From assembly GCA_944322335.1 (NCBI GenBank), contig CALUOU010000007.1, positions 1 to 52,844 on the forward strand: a DNA stretch of 52,844 nt, read 5' to 3'. Below the pieces are notes generated by a model. It was not told where the DNA came from. It made no database searches and worked only from the letters and a program-made list of their open reading frames with translations. A program made the translations under genes and the position numbers. This document shows positions 33,900-42,939 of the stretch, piece by piece; positions within the stretch are counted from its first letter, which is position 1, and the number at the start of each line of letters is the position of its first letter. The stretch comes from an uncultured Bacteroides sp. Lineage in GTDB: Bacteria > Bacteroidota > Bacteroidia > Bacteroidales > Bacteroidaceae.

Positions 33900-35489
33900 A
33901 TGACTTACGAATATCAACTCCGCATATTGCCTGAAACGGCAGCCGATGAACAGCGGCTGAAAGCTTATTTGAGCCAAGAGAAAGGATTGGACGAACGGAA
34001 CATCACGGCTCTGCGTATTCTGAAGAGAAGCGTTGATGCGCGCCAGCGGACTGTTTATGTCAACCTGACCGTGCGTGTCTATGTCAATGAACTTCCCAAG
34101 GACGATGGATATACACCTATATTATATAAGAATGTAGAAGACCGGCCTCAGGCCATTGTGGTGGGAGCCGGGCCTGGCGGACTGTTTGCCGCGTTGCGTC
34201 TGATTGAGTTGGGCTTCCGTCCGGTCGTGGTGGAGCGAGGAAAGAACGTGCGTGACCGCAAACGCGATTTGGCACAGATTTCCCGTACACAGGCTGTTGA
34301 TCCGGAGTCGAACTACAGTTTTGGAGAAGGAGGAGCGGGAGCTTACTCGGACGGCAAGCTCTATACCCGCAGCAAAAAACGGGGGAATGTGGACAAGATC
34401 CTGCATGTGTTTTGCCAGCATGGCGCTTCCGTTTCTATCCTGGCAGACGCACATCCTCACATCGGCACGGACAAATTGCCGCGCGTTATAGAAAACATGC
34501 GAAACACCCTCTTGCTATGTGGCGGGGAGGTGCATTTTGAGACACGCATGGATGCCCTCCTTATAGAGGGAGGAGAGGTGAAAGGCATTGAAACCCATAC
34601 TGGCGAATGTTTCTTGGGACCTGTCATTCTGGCTACCGGACATTCCGCGCGGGATGTTTACCGCTGGCTGGCCGCGCACGGTGTGGAGATTGAGGCCAAA
34701 GGCATAGCTGTGGGGGTTCGTCTGGAACATCCGGCGAGACTGATTGACCAGATTCAGTATCACAGCCGGCAAGGCCGTGGACGCTGGTTGCCTGCAGCCG
34801 AATACAGTTTTGTGACGCAGGCAGACGGACGGGGAGTGTACAGTTTTTGCATGTGTCCTGGCGGGTTTGTGGTGCCTGCCGCCAGCGGTCCGGAGCAGAT
34901 AGTGGTGAACGGCATGAGTCCAAGCAACCGAGGCTCGTATTGGAGCAACAGCGGCATGGTGGTGGAACTGCGTCCCGAAGACTTGGAGTGCAATACTATA
35001 GGCTTTAAGCCAGATGCTTCCGCTCCTGCAGTCCTTCGGATGCTGGCCTTTCAGGAACAGCTGGAGCGCACTTGTTGGCTGCAAGGCAACCGTAAGCAGA
35101 CGGCGCCTGCCCAGCGCATGGCCGATTTCGTGAATCATCGGTTGAGTGCCGATTTGCCGAAATCATCCTACGCGCCGGGGCTCATAGCGTCGCCTTTGCA
35201 CTTTTGGCTTCCGCCCTTTGTCTCCAAACGTCTGGAGCAGGGTTTCCGTCAGTTCGGACGCAACGCTCACGGCTTCCTCACCAACGAAGCGGTCATGATC
35301 GGTGTGGAGACCCGCACCTCTTCGCCTGTCCGTATCCTTCGGGATAAGGACAGCTTGCAGCACGTCCGTCTTCGGGGACTGTTCCCGTGTGGCGAAGGTG
35401 CCGGTTATGCCGGCGGCATCGTCTCTGCCGCCATCGATGGAGAACGGTGTGCCGAAGCCCTTTCAGAATATATGGCCGCTAATCACTAA
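33900..35489 (+). CDS. FAD-dependent oxidoreductase (COG2509 type)
   Basis: 529 residues. A small N-terminal domain of about 80 residues precedes the dinucleotide-binding motif AIVVGAGPGGLFAALRL (about 85-101). SFGEGGAGAYSDGKL and ATGHSARDVYRWLAAHGV are signature blocks of a conserved group of flavoproteins annotated as FAD-dependent dehydrogenases. The C-terminal GVETRTSSPVRI and PCGEGAGYAGGIVSAAIDG bind FAD. Several cysteines are present (FCQHGA, CMCPGG, NTCW region). No substrate has been defined for the group from sequence. The LuxR gene follows 23 nt later. Confidence 0.9.
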   Translation: MTYEYQLRILPETAADEQRLKAYLSQEKGLDERNITALRILKRSVDARQRTVYVNLTVRVYVNELPKDDGYTPILYKNVEDRPQAIVVGAGPGGLFAALRLIELGFRPVVVERGKNVRDRKRDLAQISRTQAVDPESNYSFGEGGAGAYSDGKLYTRSKKRGNVDKILHVFCQHGASVSILADAHPHIGTDKLPRVIENMRNTLLLCGGEVHFETRMDALLIEGGEVKGIETHTGECFLGPVILATGHSARDVYRWLAAHGVEIEAKGIAVGVRLEHPARLIDQIQYHSRQGRGRWLPAAEYSFVTQADGRGVYSFCMCPGGFVVPAASGPEQIVVNGMSPSNRGSYWSNSGMVVELRPEDLECNTIGFKPDASAPAVLRMLAFQEQLERTCWLQGNRKQTAPAQRMADFVNHRLSADLPKSSYAPGLIASPLHFWLPPFVSKRLEQGFRQFGRNAHGFLTNEAVMIGVETRTSSPVRILRDKDSLQHVRLRGLFPCGEGAGYAGGIVSAAIDGERCAEALSEYMAANH

Positions 35490-35501
35490 CCGCTAATCAC
35501 T
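35476..35501. repeat. 14-bp-period direct repeat at the gene end
   Basis: CCGCTAATCACT occurs at 35476-35487 and 35490-35501. The first copy spans the last codons of the oxidoreductase gene up to its stop. It is probably a slippage duplication. Confidence 0.8.
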
Positions 35502-35512
35502 GCTCACTGGTT

Positions 35513-36085
35513 TTGTCTCCCGAAATTGCGATAATCGATCCTAATACGTTGAGCTGTTTAGGCTTGCGTGTCCTGCTGGAAGAGCTTATTCCTGCAGCCG
35601 TCATCCGTACCTTCCCTTCGTTTGAAGCCTTTACGGACGATACTCCCGACATGTATGTACACTATTTTCTTTCGGCGCAGATCTATTTTGAGCATACGGC
35701 CTTTTTCCTGGAGCGGAGCCCTAAGACCATCGTGCTGACCGGAAGCGACGGAAATCCTCAGCTGGCAGGCGTGCTCACCCTGAATATCTGTCAGGAAGAA
35801 AAAGAGCTGGTAAGAAGCATTCTGCAGCTGCACCGGCATGGACATCCCGCTGAGCGTCCTCCCCGTCAGGCAGACGCTCATGAACTGACGGCACGAGAAG
35901 TGGAAGTGCTGGTGCTCCTGGTCAAAGGGCTTATCAACAAGCAGATAGCCGACAAACTGAACATCAGTCTGACCACTGTCATTTCCCATCGCAAAAACAT
36001 TGTGGAAAAACTGGGCATCCGTTCGCTGTCGGGGCTGACCATCTACGCTGTGATGCATGGCTATGTGGAGGCAGACAGCGTCTGA
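35513..36085 (+). CDS. LuxR-type regulator with degenerate receiver
   Basis: 190 residues from a TTG start at 35513, 23 nt after the upstream stop. The C-terminal 65 residues are a LuxR/GerE helix-turn-helix: LTAREVEVLVLLVKGLINKQIADKLNIS, TTVISHRKNIVEKLGIRS. The N-terminal half has the strand/helix order of a receiver (PEIAIIDPNTLSCLGLRVLLEE, TIVLTGSDGNP), but the position where the phospho-accepting Asp should stand (near residue 50, VHYFLSAQIYFE) has none. It may respond without phosphorylation or to a ligand. It sits 86 nt upstream of the TonB receptor and likely regulates it (inference). Confidence 0.85.
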   Translation: MSPEIAIIDPNTLSCLGLRVLLEELIPAAVIRTFPSFEAFTDDTPDMYVHYFLSAQIYFEHTAFFLERSPKTIVLTGSDGNPQLAGVLTLNICQEEKELVRSILQLHRHGHPAERPPRQADAHELTAREVEVLVLLVKGLINKQIADKLNISLTTVISHRKNIVEKLGIRSLSGLTIYAVMHGYVEADSV

Positions 36086-36106
36086 ACCTTCTCCTCATAA
36101 ATGAGG

Positions 36107-36138
36107 ATTGTCCGTTCCAAAGATTTTCCGTTACTTTG
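36107..36138 (+). promoter_or_regulatory. Promoter of TonB receptor
   Basis: ATTG (36107-36110), 20-nt gap, TTACTTTG (36131-36138), each one base off the -33 TTTG and -7 TAnnTTTG elements. The -7 box ends 33 nt before the ATG. Confidence 0.5.
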
Positions 36139-36171
36139 CACGCTGAAAACATCTAAGGAATAAAGAAAACG

Positions 36172-38583
36172 ATGAGCAATCTTTTATACAAGACATTGGC
36201 TTGTGCTCTTTTTCTGGCGGGAGCGGAATTCCAGGCGCAGGCTGCAGAGCCAGATACCCTGAAAGTGGTGAATATCGATGAGATAGTGGTCATTTCCACC
36301 CCGAAAGAGAACAAAGCCTTGCGGGAACAGCCCGTTTCCTTCACTCAGCTGTCTCAGCAAGACATGCAGCGAGCACAAGTGAACACCATCAAAGACTTGA
36401 CATCCGTAGTGCCTAATCTTTTCATTCCCGATTACGGGTCACGCCTCACGTCGGCCGTCTACATCCGCGGCATCGGGTCGCGCATCAACACACCTTCGGT
36501 GGGGCTGTATGTCGACAACATCCCTTACATTGACAAGTCGGCTTTCGATTTCAGCTATGCGGACGTGGAACGCATTGACGTGTTGCGCGGTCCTCAGGGC
36601 ACTTTGTACGGACGCAATGCCATGGGAGGACTGATGCGGATCCATACCAAGTCTCCTTTCTCTTATCAAGGCACGGACGTGCGCCTGGGAGCGGCTACCC
36701 GCAACGCTTATCAGGCATCGCTCACACACTATCACCGCATATCCGACCGCTTCGCCTTCTCAGCCGGAGGCTTTTATGATTACGACGGAGGATTTTTCAG
36801 GAACGTTGCCCGCAACCGTGCCAAGGAAGACAAGGGGCAGGCTGCAGGCGGACGCATCCGGAGCATCTGGCTTCCTGCGGAAAGCTGGAAACTGGACTTT
36901 ACGCTCAGCTATGAATACAGCGATCAGGGGGGATATCCTTATTTTTATTCAGGCAAGACGGATCCCGCTCAGCAGCCAGAAGAACTGAAGCCGTTTATCG
37001 GTTCCATCTGCAACGATGAGGCCAGCAGTTACTTCCGCAACCTGCTGAATGCCGGATTCAACTTAGAGCGCCGCACCCGTCATTTCACTCTGAGTGCCGT
37101 CACCGGTTACCAGTTCCTGAAAGACCGGATGTTCATGGATCAGGATTTCACACCCCTCCACACTTTCAACATCGAGCAGAAGCAGCGGATGAACACCTTG
37201 TCCGAGGAAATCATTCTCAAGTCTCTTCCCGGCTCCAGCTGGCAATGGACCACCGGCGCTTTCGGTTTCTATCAATGGCTGCACACTGACGGTCCCGTCT
37301 TGTTTCACCGTCAAGGCATTGAAAGCGTCATTGAGGAAAACGCCAACTCTGTGTTCGACCGCCTGTCCGCCGCCAATCCGAACATGCCGGCCATGCATCT
37401 CGGCATCAACAATGAAAGCTTGCGTGTGGGAGGAAGTTTCGACACGCCTACCTTGAGCGGCGCCCTTTTCCACCAGTCCACTTTCAACGACTTGCTGGTA
37501 CCGGGACTTTCAGCCACCGTGGGACTGCGCTTAGACTATGAGAAAATCCGCATGGACTACCATTCTGCCGCTGACCCCACTGATTTCAACTTCTCGGTGA
37601 CTGTTCCTGGCATGCCTTTTTCCATCACGAACAAAAATCCGCTGGTCGCTTTGGCCGAATATGTGGGAAAAGAATCTACGGACTATGTGCAGCTCTTGCC
37701 TAAATTCGCTTTGCAATATGAATGGAAGGAAAACAATGTTTACCTGACCGCTGCCCGTGGCTATCGGTCTGGGGGCTACAACATCCAGATGTTTTCCGAT
37801 CTGATTACCGGACTGTTGAGCAATTCCATGATGGATGCCATCGCGCAGGACGAGAACTTCAGCAGTTTCGGCTCCATGATAGGACAGATGAAAAATGAGT
37901 TGCCGGATGTGCGTGAAGCCACCCGCTACAAACCTGAATACACCTGGAACTACGAGGCCGGCGCTCATCTCAGCTTAGCGGGAGGAAAGCTGCAGACCGA
38001 TTTGGCGGTGTTCTACATGGACACCCGCGACCAGCAGGTGGCACGTTTTTCGGAAAACGGATTGGGGCGCATCACGTTGAACGCCGGCAAAAGCCATAGC
38101 TATGGGGCAGAAGTGGCTCTGCAGGCCGTCCCTCTCTCTCAGTTGCGGCTGAATGTTTCGTATGGCTATACGTATGCGGTCTTTAGGGATTATGCCACCA
38201 ACATCAAGGTGGAAGGTGAGATGAAGAACGTAAACCGCCAAGGCCACTATGTTCCCTTTGTGCCCAAGCATACTTTAAACATTGGCGGCCAATACACGTT
38301 CCAGCTGCGGAACGGCCATTGGATGGATTGCATCGTGCTGGATGCCAACTATAAAGCGGCGGGTCGCATCTATTGGACAGAAGAGAATACGGCCAGCCAG
38401 CCATTGTATGGCACGCTGAATGGCCGTCTGAGCCTGCGCAAGGGGAAGGGGCAGATCGACTTTTGGATAAGGAACGCCTTGAACGAGGATTACACAGCCT
38501 TTTACTTTGAGAGCATGGGCAACGGATTTGCCCAACGGGGTCGGCCTGTACAAGCCGGCATTGAATTGCGGTGCCGCTTCTGA
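36172..38583 (+). CDS. TonB-dependent outer-membrane receptor
   Basis: 803 residues. Signal peptide ends near AQAAEPD. A TonB box-like DEIVVIS is at about 36-42. The plug has QLSQQDMQRAQVNTIKDL, YIRGIGSR and the family signature VERIDVLRGPQGTLYGRNAMGG. A beta barrel of about 22 strands follows, with a C-terminal aromatic RCRF ending. It lacks the long carboxypeptidase-like N-terminal domain of SusC receptors, and no SusD gene is nearby. So it is a siderophore, vitamin or similar transporter rather than a glycan porter. The substrate is not evident. It is preceded by the atypical LuxR regulator. Confidence 0.93.
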   Translation: MSNLLYKTLACALFLAGAEFQAQAAEPDTLKVVNIDEIVVISTPKENKALREQPVSFTQLSQQDMQRAQVNTIKDLTSVVPNLFIPDYGSRLTSAVYIRGIGSRINTPSVGLYVDNIPYIDKSAFDFSYADVERIDVLRGPQGTLYGRNAMGGLMRIHTKSPFSYQGTDVRLGAATRNAYQASLTHYHRISDRFAFSAGGFYDYDGGFFRNVARNRAKEDKGQAAGGRIRSIWLPAESWKLDFTLSYEYSDQGGYPYFYSGKTDPAQQPEELKPFIGSICNDEASSYFRNLLNAGFNLERRTRHFTLSAVTGYQFLKDRMFMDQDFTPLHTFNIEQKQRMNTLSEEIILKSLPGSSWQWTTGAFGFYQWLHTDGPVLFHRQGIESVIEENANSVFDRLSAANPNMPAMHLGINNESLRVGGSFDTPTLSGALFHQSTFNDLLVPGLSATVGLRLDYEKIRMDYHSAADPTDFNFSVTVPGMPFSITNKNPLVALAEYVGKESTDYVQLLPKFALQYEWKENNVYLTAARGYRSGGYNIQMFSDLITGLLSNSMMDAIAQDENFSSFGSMIGQMKNELPDVREATRYKPEYTWNYEAGAHLSLAGGKLQTDLAVFYMDTRDQQVARFSENGLGRITLNAGKSHSYGAEVALQAVPLSQLRLNVSYGYTYAVFRDYATNIKVEGEMKNVNRQGHYVPFVPKHTLNIGGQYTFQLRNGHWMDCIVLDANYKAAGRIYWTEENTASQPLYGTLNGRLSLRKGKGQIDFWIRNALNEDYTAFYFESMGNGFAQRGRPVQAGIELRCRF

Positions 38584-38918
38584 GGGAAAAAGAAGATAGC
38601 TTTGTCGGCAAGGCCAAGCGGGCTTCGTCAGAAGTGTGACAGCGGTCGGGCCAATTGCAGATATTCAGAAAACGATGGCTTTATGCGTTGCGGCAATGTC
38701 CTGGCGGAACGGATGCATCCGTTTAGAGCGGTTTGGAACACCTATTGTGTCTGTGCGGAAGTCCGGGCTTGTTCCTAATAATCTGTTACATGTTTTGTTT
38801 TTAATTTTCTACTCTTCTATATGCTCATTCGTCCGAACGGGGCTTGCTTAATTGAAGTTGCTTCCGCAAGTGCTCTGGCTTCGTAGTAGAGGAAACAACC
38901 GCTCAAAGCTTAGTCATT
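38584..38918. other. Non-coding region upstream of array 3
   Basis: No gene seen. It holds a perfect 16-bp palindrome AACGGATGCATCCGTT at 38708-38723. The remainder shows no structure I can support. Confidence 0.5.
38708..38723. repeat. Perfect 16-bp palindrome
   Basis: AACGGATGCATCCGTT equals its own reverse complement. It is intergenic, about 125 nt after the TonB receptor gene and 195 nt before array 3. It could be a protein-binding site or a hairpin with no loop. Confidence 0.9.
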
Positions 38919-39002
38919 TTGCATACGTATGTGCAAGGTCTTGCATTCACACGTGCAAGGCTTTGCATACCTATATGCAATACTTTGCATACACATATGC
39001 AA
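38919..39002. repeat. 22-bp tandem array 3, core TTGCAT...ATGCAA
   Basis: Four units starting at 38919, 38941, 38963 and 38985, exactly 22 bp apart. Each unit is an 18-bp inverted repeat and a 4-bp spacer: TTGCATACGTATGTGCAA, TTGCATTCACACGTGCAA, TTGCATACCTATATGCAA, TTGCATACACATATGCAA. The third has perfect 7-bp arms. Core positions vary while the TTGCA/TGCAA ends are kept. The array lies between convergent genes (TonB receptor and zinc-ribbon protein). Confidence 0.93.
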
Positions 39003-39109
39003 CACTCTTGTCCCGAAGCTTTATAATTCAGCTTTCGCAATCTCCGGGTTGTAGTCGGCAAGTAACAAGTGCCAATTAATAAGTCGAACGCTCGCGAAAC
39101 TTGAAGATC

Positions 39110-40078
39110 TTACTCATTGACCGCCCCGCAGTGCGGGCATATTCCTTTGGAAAGGATTTTTTTTCCGCATTGTCCGCAGCGGTAGCGTGGAGCGTGCAAT
39201 GAGATCCGTGCCCTTTTCAGGAAAAGCAGGGAAAAAAGCAGCAAGAAAGCATAGCCTACATAAATGCGTGTGGTCAGGATGAAGAAGAGGTAGCAGAAGA
39301 TGCAGCAAGCGGCCAATCCCAGCAGGTAAGCGGTTGCTGCCCATAAGGGCAATTGGTGGAAGAGGTCATCAAGCACGGCCAGCAATACGATGATGAACAG
39401 CCAGATGCAAATCAAGAACACCGACAAGACCAAGGGAACCCGGAAGGGAGAAAGAGTGGGGTTGAAGTAGAAATGTTCCCACGTTTCCGGCACAAACATT
39501 TGCATGGATTCGTAGACGGTGGCGCTGAATGCCATCAGCAGACAGAGCAGCAGGGGGTAGACGCTGTCTATGTCGTTGAAATAGACCAGCCTCAACGGTT
39601 TCTTGCAATAGATGTGAAACAGCCATGCCACTACAAACAGGGCGCAGATCCCTATAAAATAGGCGGCATGGGTGTCGCTGAAGAAATGGATGAACTGAGA
39701 AATGCTGTCTGTCGGCACAAAGGCTTGTTTAAATTCGCTTTCCCGCACCCAGCCTTGCACTTCCTGCGTGTGAGCCAGCTTGACCCATACGCTGTCTACC
39801 GTGTCAGCAGGATGAACGGCAAACTCGGCCACTACCACGCGGTCGCCTTTATACAGGCGGCTGTAGTCTCCTTTCACAGGCAGCCGTTCCAGGTCTATGG
39901 AGTCAGCACAGACCTCCATGTTGGTGCCCCAAGTATAGTGGCGGTCATACAAGCAGGCCAATGAGTCGCGTGTATGCGGGCACAATTCAGCGTTTGCCAG
40001 ATCGGTTTGCGGATAGTGGCAAGCGGCCAATATCGGCAGCAGCCAAATTCCCAGGAGAAGATCAGCCAGTCTTTTCAT
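39110..40078 (-). CDS. Membrane protein with SH3-like domain and zinc ribbon
   Basis: 322 residues. A lipoprotein-like signal ends ILAAC. A periplasmic part of about 120 residues ends in an SH3-like module (GDYSRLYKGDRVVVAEF, VKLAHTQEVQGWVRESEF). Several membrane helices follow (FIGICALFVVAWLFHIYC, YPLLLCLLMAFSATVYES, LVLSVFLICIWLFIIVLL, YLLGLAACCIFCYLFFIL, YVGYAFLLLFSLLFL). The C-terminal 25 residues form a zinc ribbon with four cysteines, CGQCGKK and CPHCG. I do not recognise a defined function. It overlaps the U32 gene's stop by 4 nt, so it is translationally coupled downstream of it. Confidence 0.85.
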   Translation of the reverse strand: MKRLADLLLGIWLLPILAACHYPQTDLANAELCPHTRDSLACLYDRHYTWGTNMEVCADSIDLERLPVKGDYSRLYKGDRVVVAEFAVHPADTVDSVWVKLAHTQEVQGWVRESEFKQAFVPTDSISQFIHFFSDTHAAYFIGICALFVVAWLFHIYCKKPLRLVYFNDIDSVYPLLLCLLMAFSATVYESMQMFVPETWEHFYFNPTLSPFRVPLVLSVFLICIWLFIIVLLAVLDDLFHQLPLWAATAYLLGLAACCIFCYLFFILTTRIYVGYAFLLLFSLLFLKRARISLHAPRYRCGQCGKKILSKGICPHCGAVNE

Positions 40079-41928
40079 GGTTCTGCGTCTTGAGTTTCCG
40101 TCACCTCCATCAGGCAGCGTTTACAGTCGAAATGCAGCTGGAAACGCAGGCCGTCTTTACTCACCAGGCAGTATGGCTCACGATAAGGTGAATGTCCGTG
40201 TTGGCGGGTAGGGCACCACCCCATGCTGTAGCGCAGGCAATGTTTGCAGAACATCAGTGTGGCGCCAGGCACCTGTTTTTGTTCAAAGGCCGGGGCGATC
40301 TCTTTTACGCCGTGGGCACGATAGAAGCGGGCGGCTTCGGCATTCATCACGTTTCCTAAGTAGGTCAGCGAGGAGAGAGGAAAGGCATGTGCGGTAGGTT
40401 TCCACCTGGCTGTTTCCTGAGGGTAAGTCATGCGGCGGGTGGCCAGCAAGCGGCCGATGGTCTGACGGCGCCAGTCGGTCAGGGAAGAAGCCGGAATGAA
40501 CCAGTTCCCGGACAGACGGATGAGAATGTCGGCTTCGGAGCGGATTTCAAAAGGTGTGTTGCCCAATTTGCTTAATTGATTGCGCAGGTTGCCCGTCTGA
40601 GGTGTGCGTGCTGTCTCTTTGGGGGCAGGGAACGCACAAGTGACGTGCACGCCGTCCTCATCCGTTGCAGTCAGTGCAAAGCCGAAAGCCGTTTCCGCCA
40701 GTTCCCATGTCAGTCCCAGTTTCCGTTCGGCAGAATGTCCGGACAGCATGCGCTCAAACTCTTGGTCGTAGTTGCGGAAAATGCGGGTGCGCGGCCTGAT
40801 GCGGGGCACATTTCCTGCCGGGAACAGTCTGTTGCCTTCCACGCGGTTGATGCGGAAGCCTTGCAGGCGGCCTTGCTCATCCATGTAGCACACTCCGTCT
40901 CCGTTGTGGAAGGGTTTCAGTCCGGCTACGGTCAGGCTGTTTCCGCGCTGCTCTTTCAGTATGCCCATTTCCTCGCCCAACGATTTAGGGGTGTCAAACG
41001 AAGCCACTTCCCGTTCGCGTCCGTAAAGGAAATAAGAAGTGAATCCTCGGCTGAAGCTCTTTTCCAGACAGGGGGTGAAGAAGAGACGGGTAGTGCCCGA
41101 TGAGGCCCGCGCATATTCCTTGCGGCGGGCAAACAGAGCGTCCAGCTTTTGGCGGTAGGCGGCGGTCACGTTTTTCACGTAAGACACGTCTTTCAGTCTC
41201 CCTTCTATCTTCAGCGAAGTGACTCCAGCGTCCAATAAGGCTTCCAGGTGATCCGATTGGTTCAGGTCTTTCAGTGAAAGCAAGTGTTTGTCTTTGACTA
41301 TCTCCCGGCCGTCAGCGTCAACCAGCGAGAAAGGCAGACGGCAGAACTGAGCGCATTCTCCCCGATTGGCGCTCCGTCCGAAACAGGCTTGGCTGGCGTA
41401 ACACTGTCCGCTGTAGCTGACGCACAAGGCGCCGTGTACAAAAACTTCCAGCGGCACCTTGGGACAGGCGGTGTGAATGGCGGCGATTTCTTCCAATGTC
41501 AGTTCGCGTGCCAGCACCACTTGCCGGAAGCCGGCCTCCGACAAGAAACGCACCTTCTCCACAGTCCGGTTGTCCATTTGTGTGCTGGCATGCAAGGGAA
41601 TGGGCGGGAGGTTCATGCGGGTGACGGCCATGTCTTGCACAATCAGGGCATCCACCCCCATGCGGTACAAGCTCCAGATCATCGCTTCTGTTTCAGCCAG
41701 CTCCTCTTCTTTCAGGATGGTGTTGACAGTGACATAGATGCGCACCCGGTATAAGTGGGCGTATGCCACTAAGGCTGCAATATCTTCCAGTGAGTTCACG
41801 GCTGCAGCCCGTGCTCCAAACTTGGGCGCTCCGATGTACACAGCGTCCGCGCCATGGTTGATGGCTTCAATGCCACATTCCAGATTCTTGGCGGGAGAGA
41901 GCAGTTCTATTTTCTTTTGTTCAAACAT
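40075..41928 (-). CDS. U32-family peptidase-like protein
   Basis: 617 residues. The N-terminal half has LLSPAKNLECGIEAINHGADAVYIG and the U32 signature EVFVHGALCVSYSG, with a cluster of cysteines (QCYASQACFGRSANRGECAQFC) that in relatives binds an iron-sulfur cluster. A C-terminal extension includes a DUF3656-like region, and a HDFDCKRC-like tail (LHFDCKRCLM) closes it. E. coli relatives YhbU and RlhA act in ubiquinone synthesis or 23S rRNA hydroxylation, so a modification enzyme is more likely than a protease. The zinc-ribbon membrane gene overlaps its 3' end by 4 nt. Confidence 0.92.
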   Translation of the reverse strand: MFEQKKIELLSPAKNLECGIEAINHGADAVYIGAPKFGARAAAVNSLEDIAALVAYAHLYRVRIYVTVNTILKEEELAETEAMIWSLYRMGVDALIVQDMAVTRMNLPPIPLHASTQMDNRTVEKVRFLSEAGFRQVVLARELTLEEIAAIHTACPKVPLEVFVHGALCVSYSGQCYASQACFGRSANRGECAQFCRLPFSLVDADGREIVKDKHLLSLKDLNQSDHLEALLDAGVTSLKIEGRLKDVSYVKNVTAAYRQKLDALFARRKEYARASSGTTRLFFTPCLEKSFSRGFTSYFLYGREREVASFDTPKSLGEEMGILKEQRGNSLTVAGLKPFHNGDGVCYMDEQGRLQGFRINRVEGNRLFPAGNVPRIRPRTRIFRNYDQEFERMLSGHSAERKLGLTWELAETAFGFALTATDEDGVHVTCAFPAPKETARTPQTGNLRNQLSKLGNTPFEIRSEADILIRLSGNWFIPASSLTDWRRQTIGRLLATRRMTYPQETARWKPTAHAFPLSSLTYLGNVMNAEAARFYRAHGVKEIAPAFEQKQVPGATLMFCKHCLRYSMGWCPTRQHGHSPYREPYCLVSKDGLRFQLHFDCKRCLMEVTETQDAEP

Positions 41929-41994
41929 GATCAGTTGGCGGGTGACGGGTGAGGGCAGTTGGCGAATTGGTGGGGAGTGAGCTTCTCTTGTTTA

Positions 41995-42912
41995 TTATTC
42001 TATCTCCTCAATGTTATAAGGGGTCTCTTGATATACAAAATAGTTCAGCCAGTTGGAAAACAGCAGGTTGGCATGAGCACGCCAACGCACCCTTACTCCT
42101 TTCGAGGGATCGTCGTCAATATAGTAATTGCGCGGTATCTCGATGGGCAATCCTTTGGCCAGGTCACGCTTGTATTCCGCGTCCAGCGTGAGAGGGGAGT
42201 ATTCCGAATGTCCGGTCACGAAAAACTCCCGTCCGCCACGTGCCATTACCAGATAGACACCGGCTTCATCCGATTCAGAGAGCAGGCTGAGCTCCGGCAC
42301 TTTTAGGATGTCCTCTTTCCGCACTTCTGTGTGTCGGCTGTGAGGGACATAGAAAACATCGTCGAAACCTCTGAAGATGGGATGAAACGGTCTGAGAGAG
42401 CGATGCTCGAATATGCCGAACATTTTCTTTTCCAACGGATGCTTGGGCACTCCATAGTGGTAATACAGCCCGGCCTGAGCCGCCCAGCAGATGTAGAGTG
42501 TGGAAGTGACATGGGTGCGTGCCCAACTGAATATTTCCTGTATTTCATCCCAGTAGGTCACTTCTTCAAAATCCATTTGTTCCACCGGGGCTCCGGTGAT
42601 GATCATGCCGTCGAACTTCTCCTCCCGCAGTTTCTCAAAATCGGTATAAAACGCCTTCATATGCTCAATGGGCGTATTCTTGGAAGTGTGGCTTTTTATT
42701 TTCATGAATTGGATTTCCACTTGCAGAGGCGTATTGGAAAGCAGCCGGATCAGGTCGGTCTCGGTTGTAATCTTCAGCGGCATCAGATTCAAAATGACAA
42801 TCCGCAGCGGACGAATGTCCTGTTGGGTTGCGCGTGAGTTGTCTATGACAAATATGTTCTCTTCCTTAAGCAATTCTATGGCAGGAAGTCTATCCGGTAA
42901 ATTTAATGGCAT
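41995..42912 (-). CDS. metA: Homoserine O-acyltransferase (acetyl-CoA type by Glu111)
   Basis: 305 residues from the ATG at 42912 ([10 protein letters not shown]). The upstream in-frame start lies past the promoter. The catalytic Cys is at 142 (LYICWAAQ), and GHSEYSP supplies the His and Glu of the triad. In this family residue 111 sets the acyl donor: Gly gives succinyl-CoA, Glu gives acetyl-CoA. Here ITGAPVEQM has Glu at exactly 111, so the enzyme probably makes O-acetylhomoserine despite the usual succinyltransferase name. It is the first step of methionine synthesis and is single in its neighbourhood. Confidence 0.93.
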   Translation of the reverse strand: MPLNLPDRLPAIELLKEENIFVIDNSRATQQDIRPLRIVILNLMPLKITTETDLIRLLSNTPLQVEIQFMKIKSHTSKNTPIEHMKAFYTDFEKLREEKFDGMIITGAPVEQMDFEEVTYWDEIQEIFSWARTHVTSTLYICWAAQAGLYYHYGVPKHPLEKKMFGIFEHRSLRPFHPIFRGFDDVFYVPHSRHTEVRKEDILKVPELSLLSESDEAGVYLVMARGGREFFVTGHSEYSPLTLDAEYKRDLAKGLPIEIPRNYYIDDDPSKGVRVRWRAHANLLFSNWLNYFVYQETPYNIEEIE

Positions 42913-42939
42913 AGTATATGTTGAATGAAACTTGACGCG

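Noticed and set aside
36172-38583. SusC-type start of a polysaccharide utilization locus
   Set aside because: The receptor lacks the carboxypeptidase-like N-terminal domain, and no SusD, glycoside hydrolase or hybrid regulator gene is present near it.
14137-39002. CRISPR arrays at the three 22-bp repeats
   Set aside because: There are no unique spacers of similar length between identical repeats, and no cas genes anywhere in the window.
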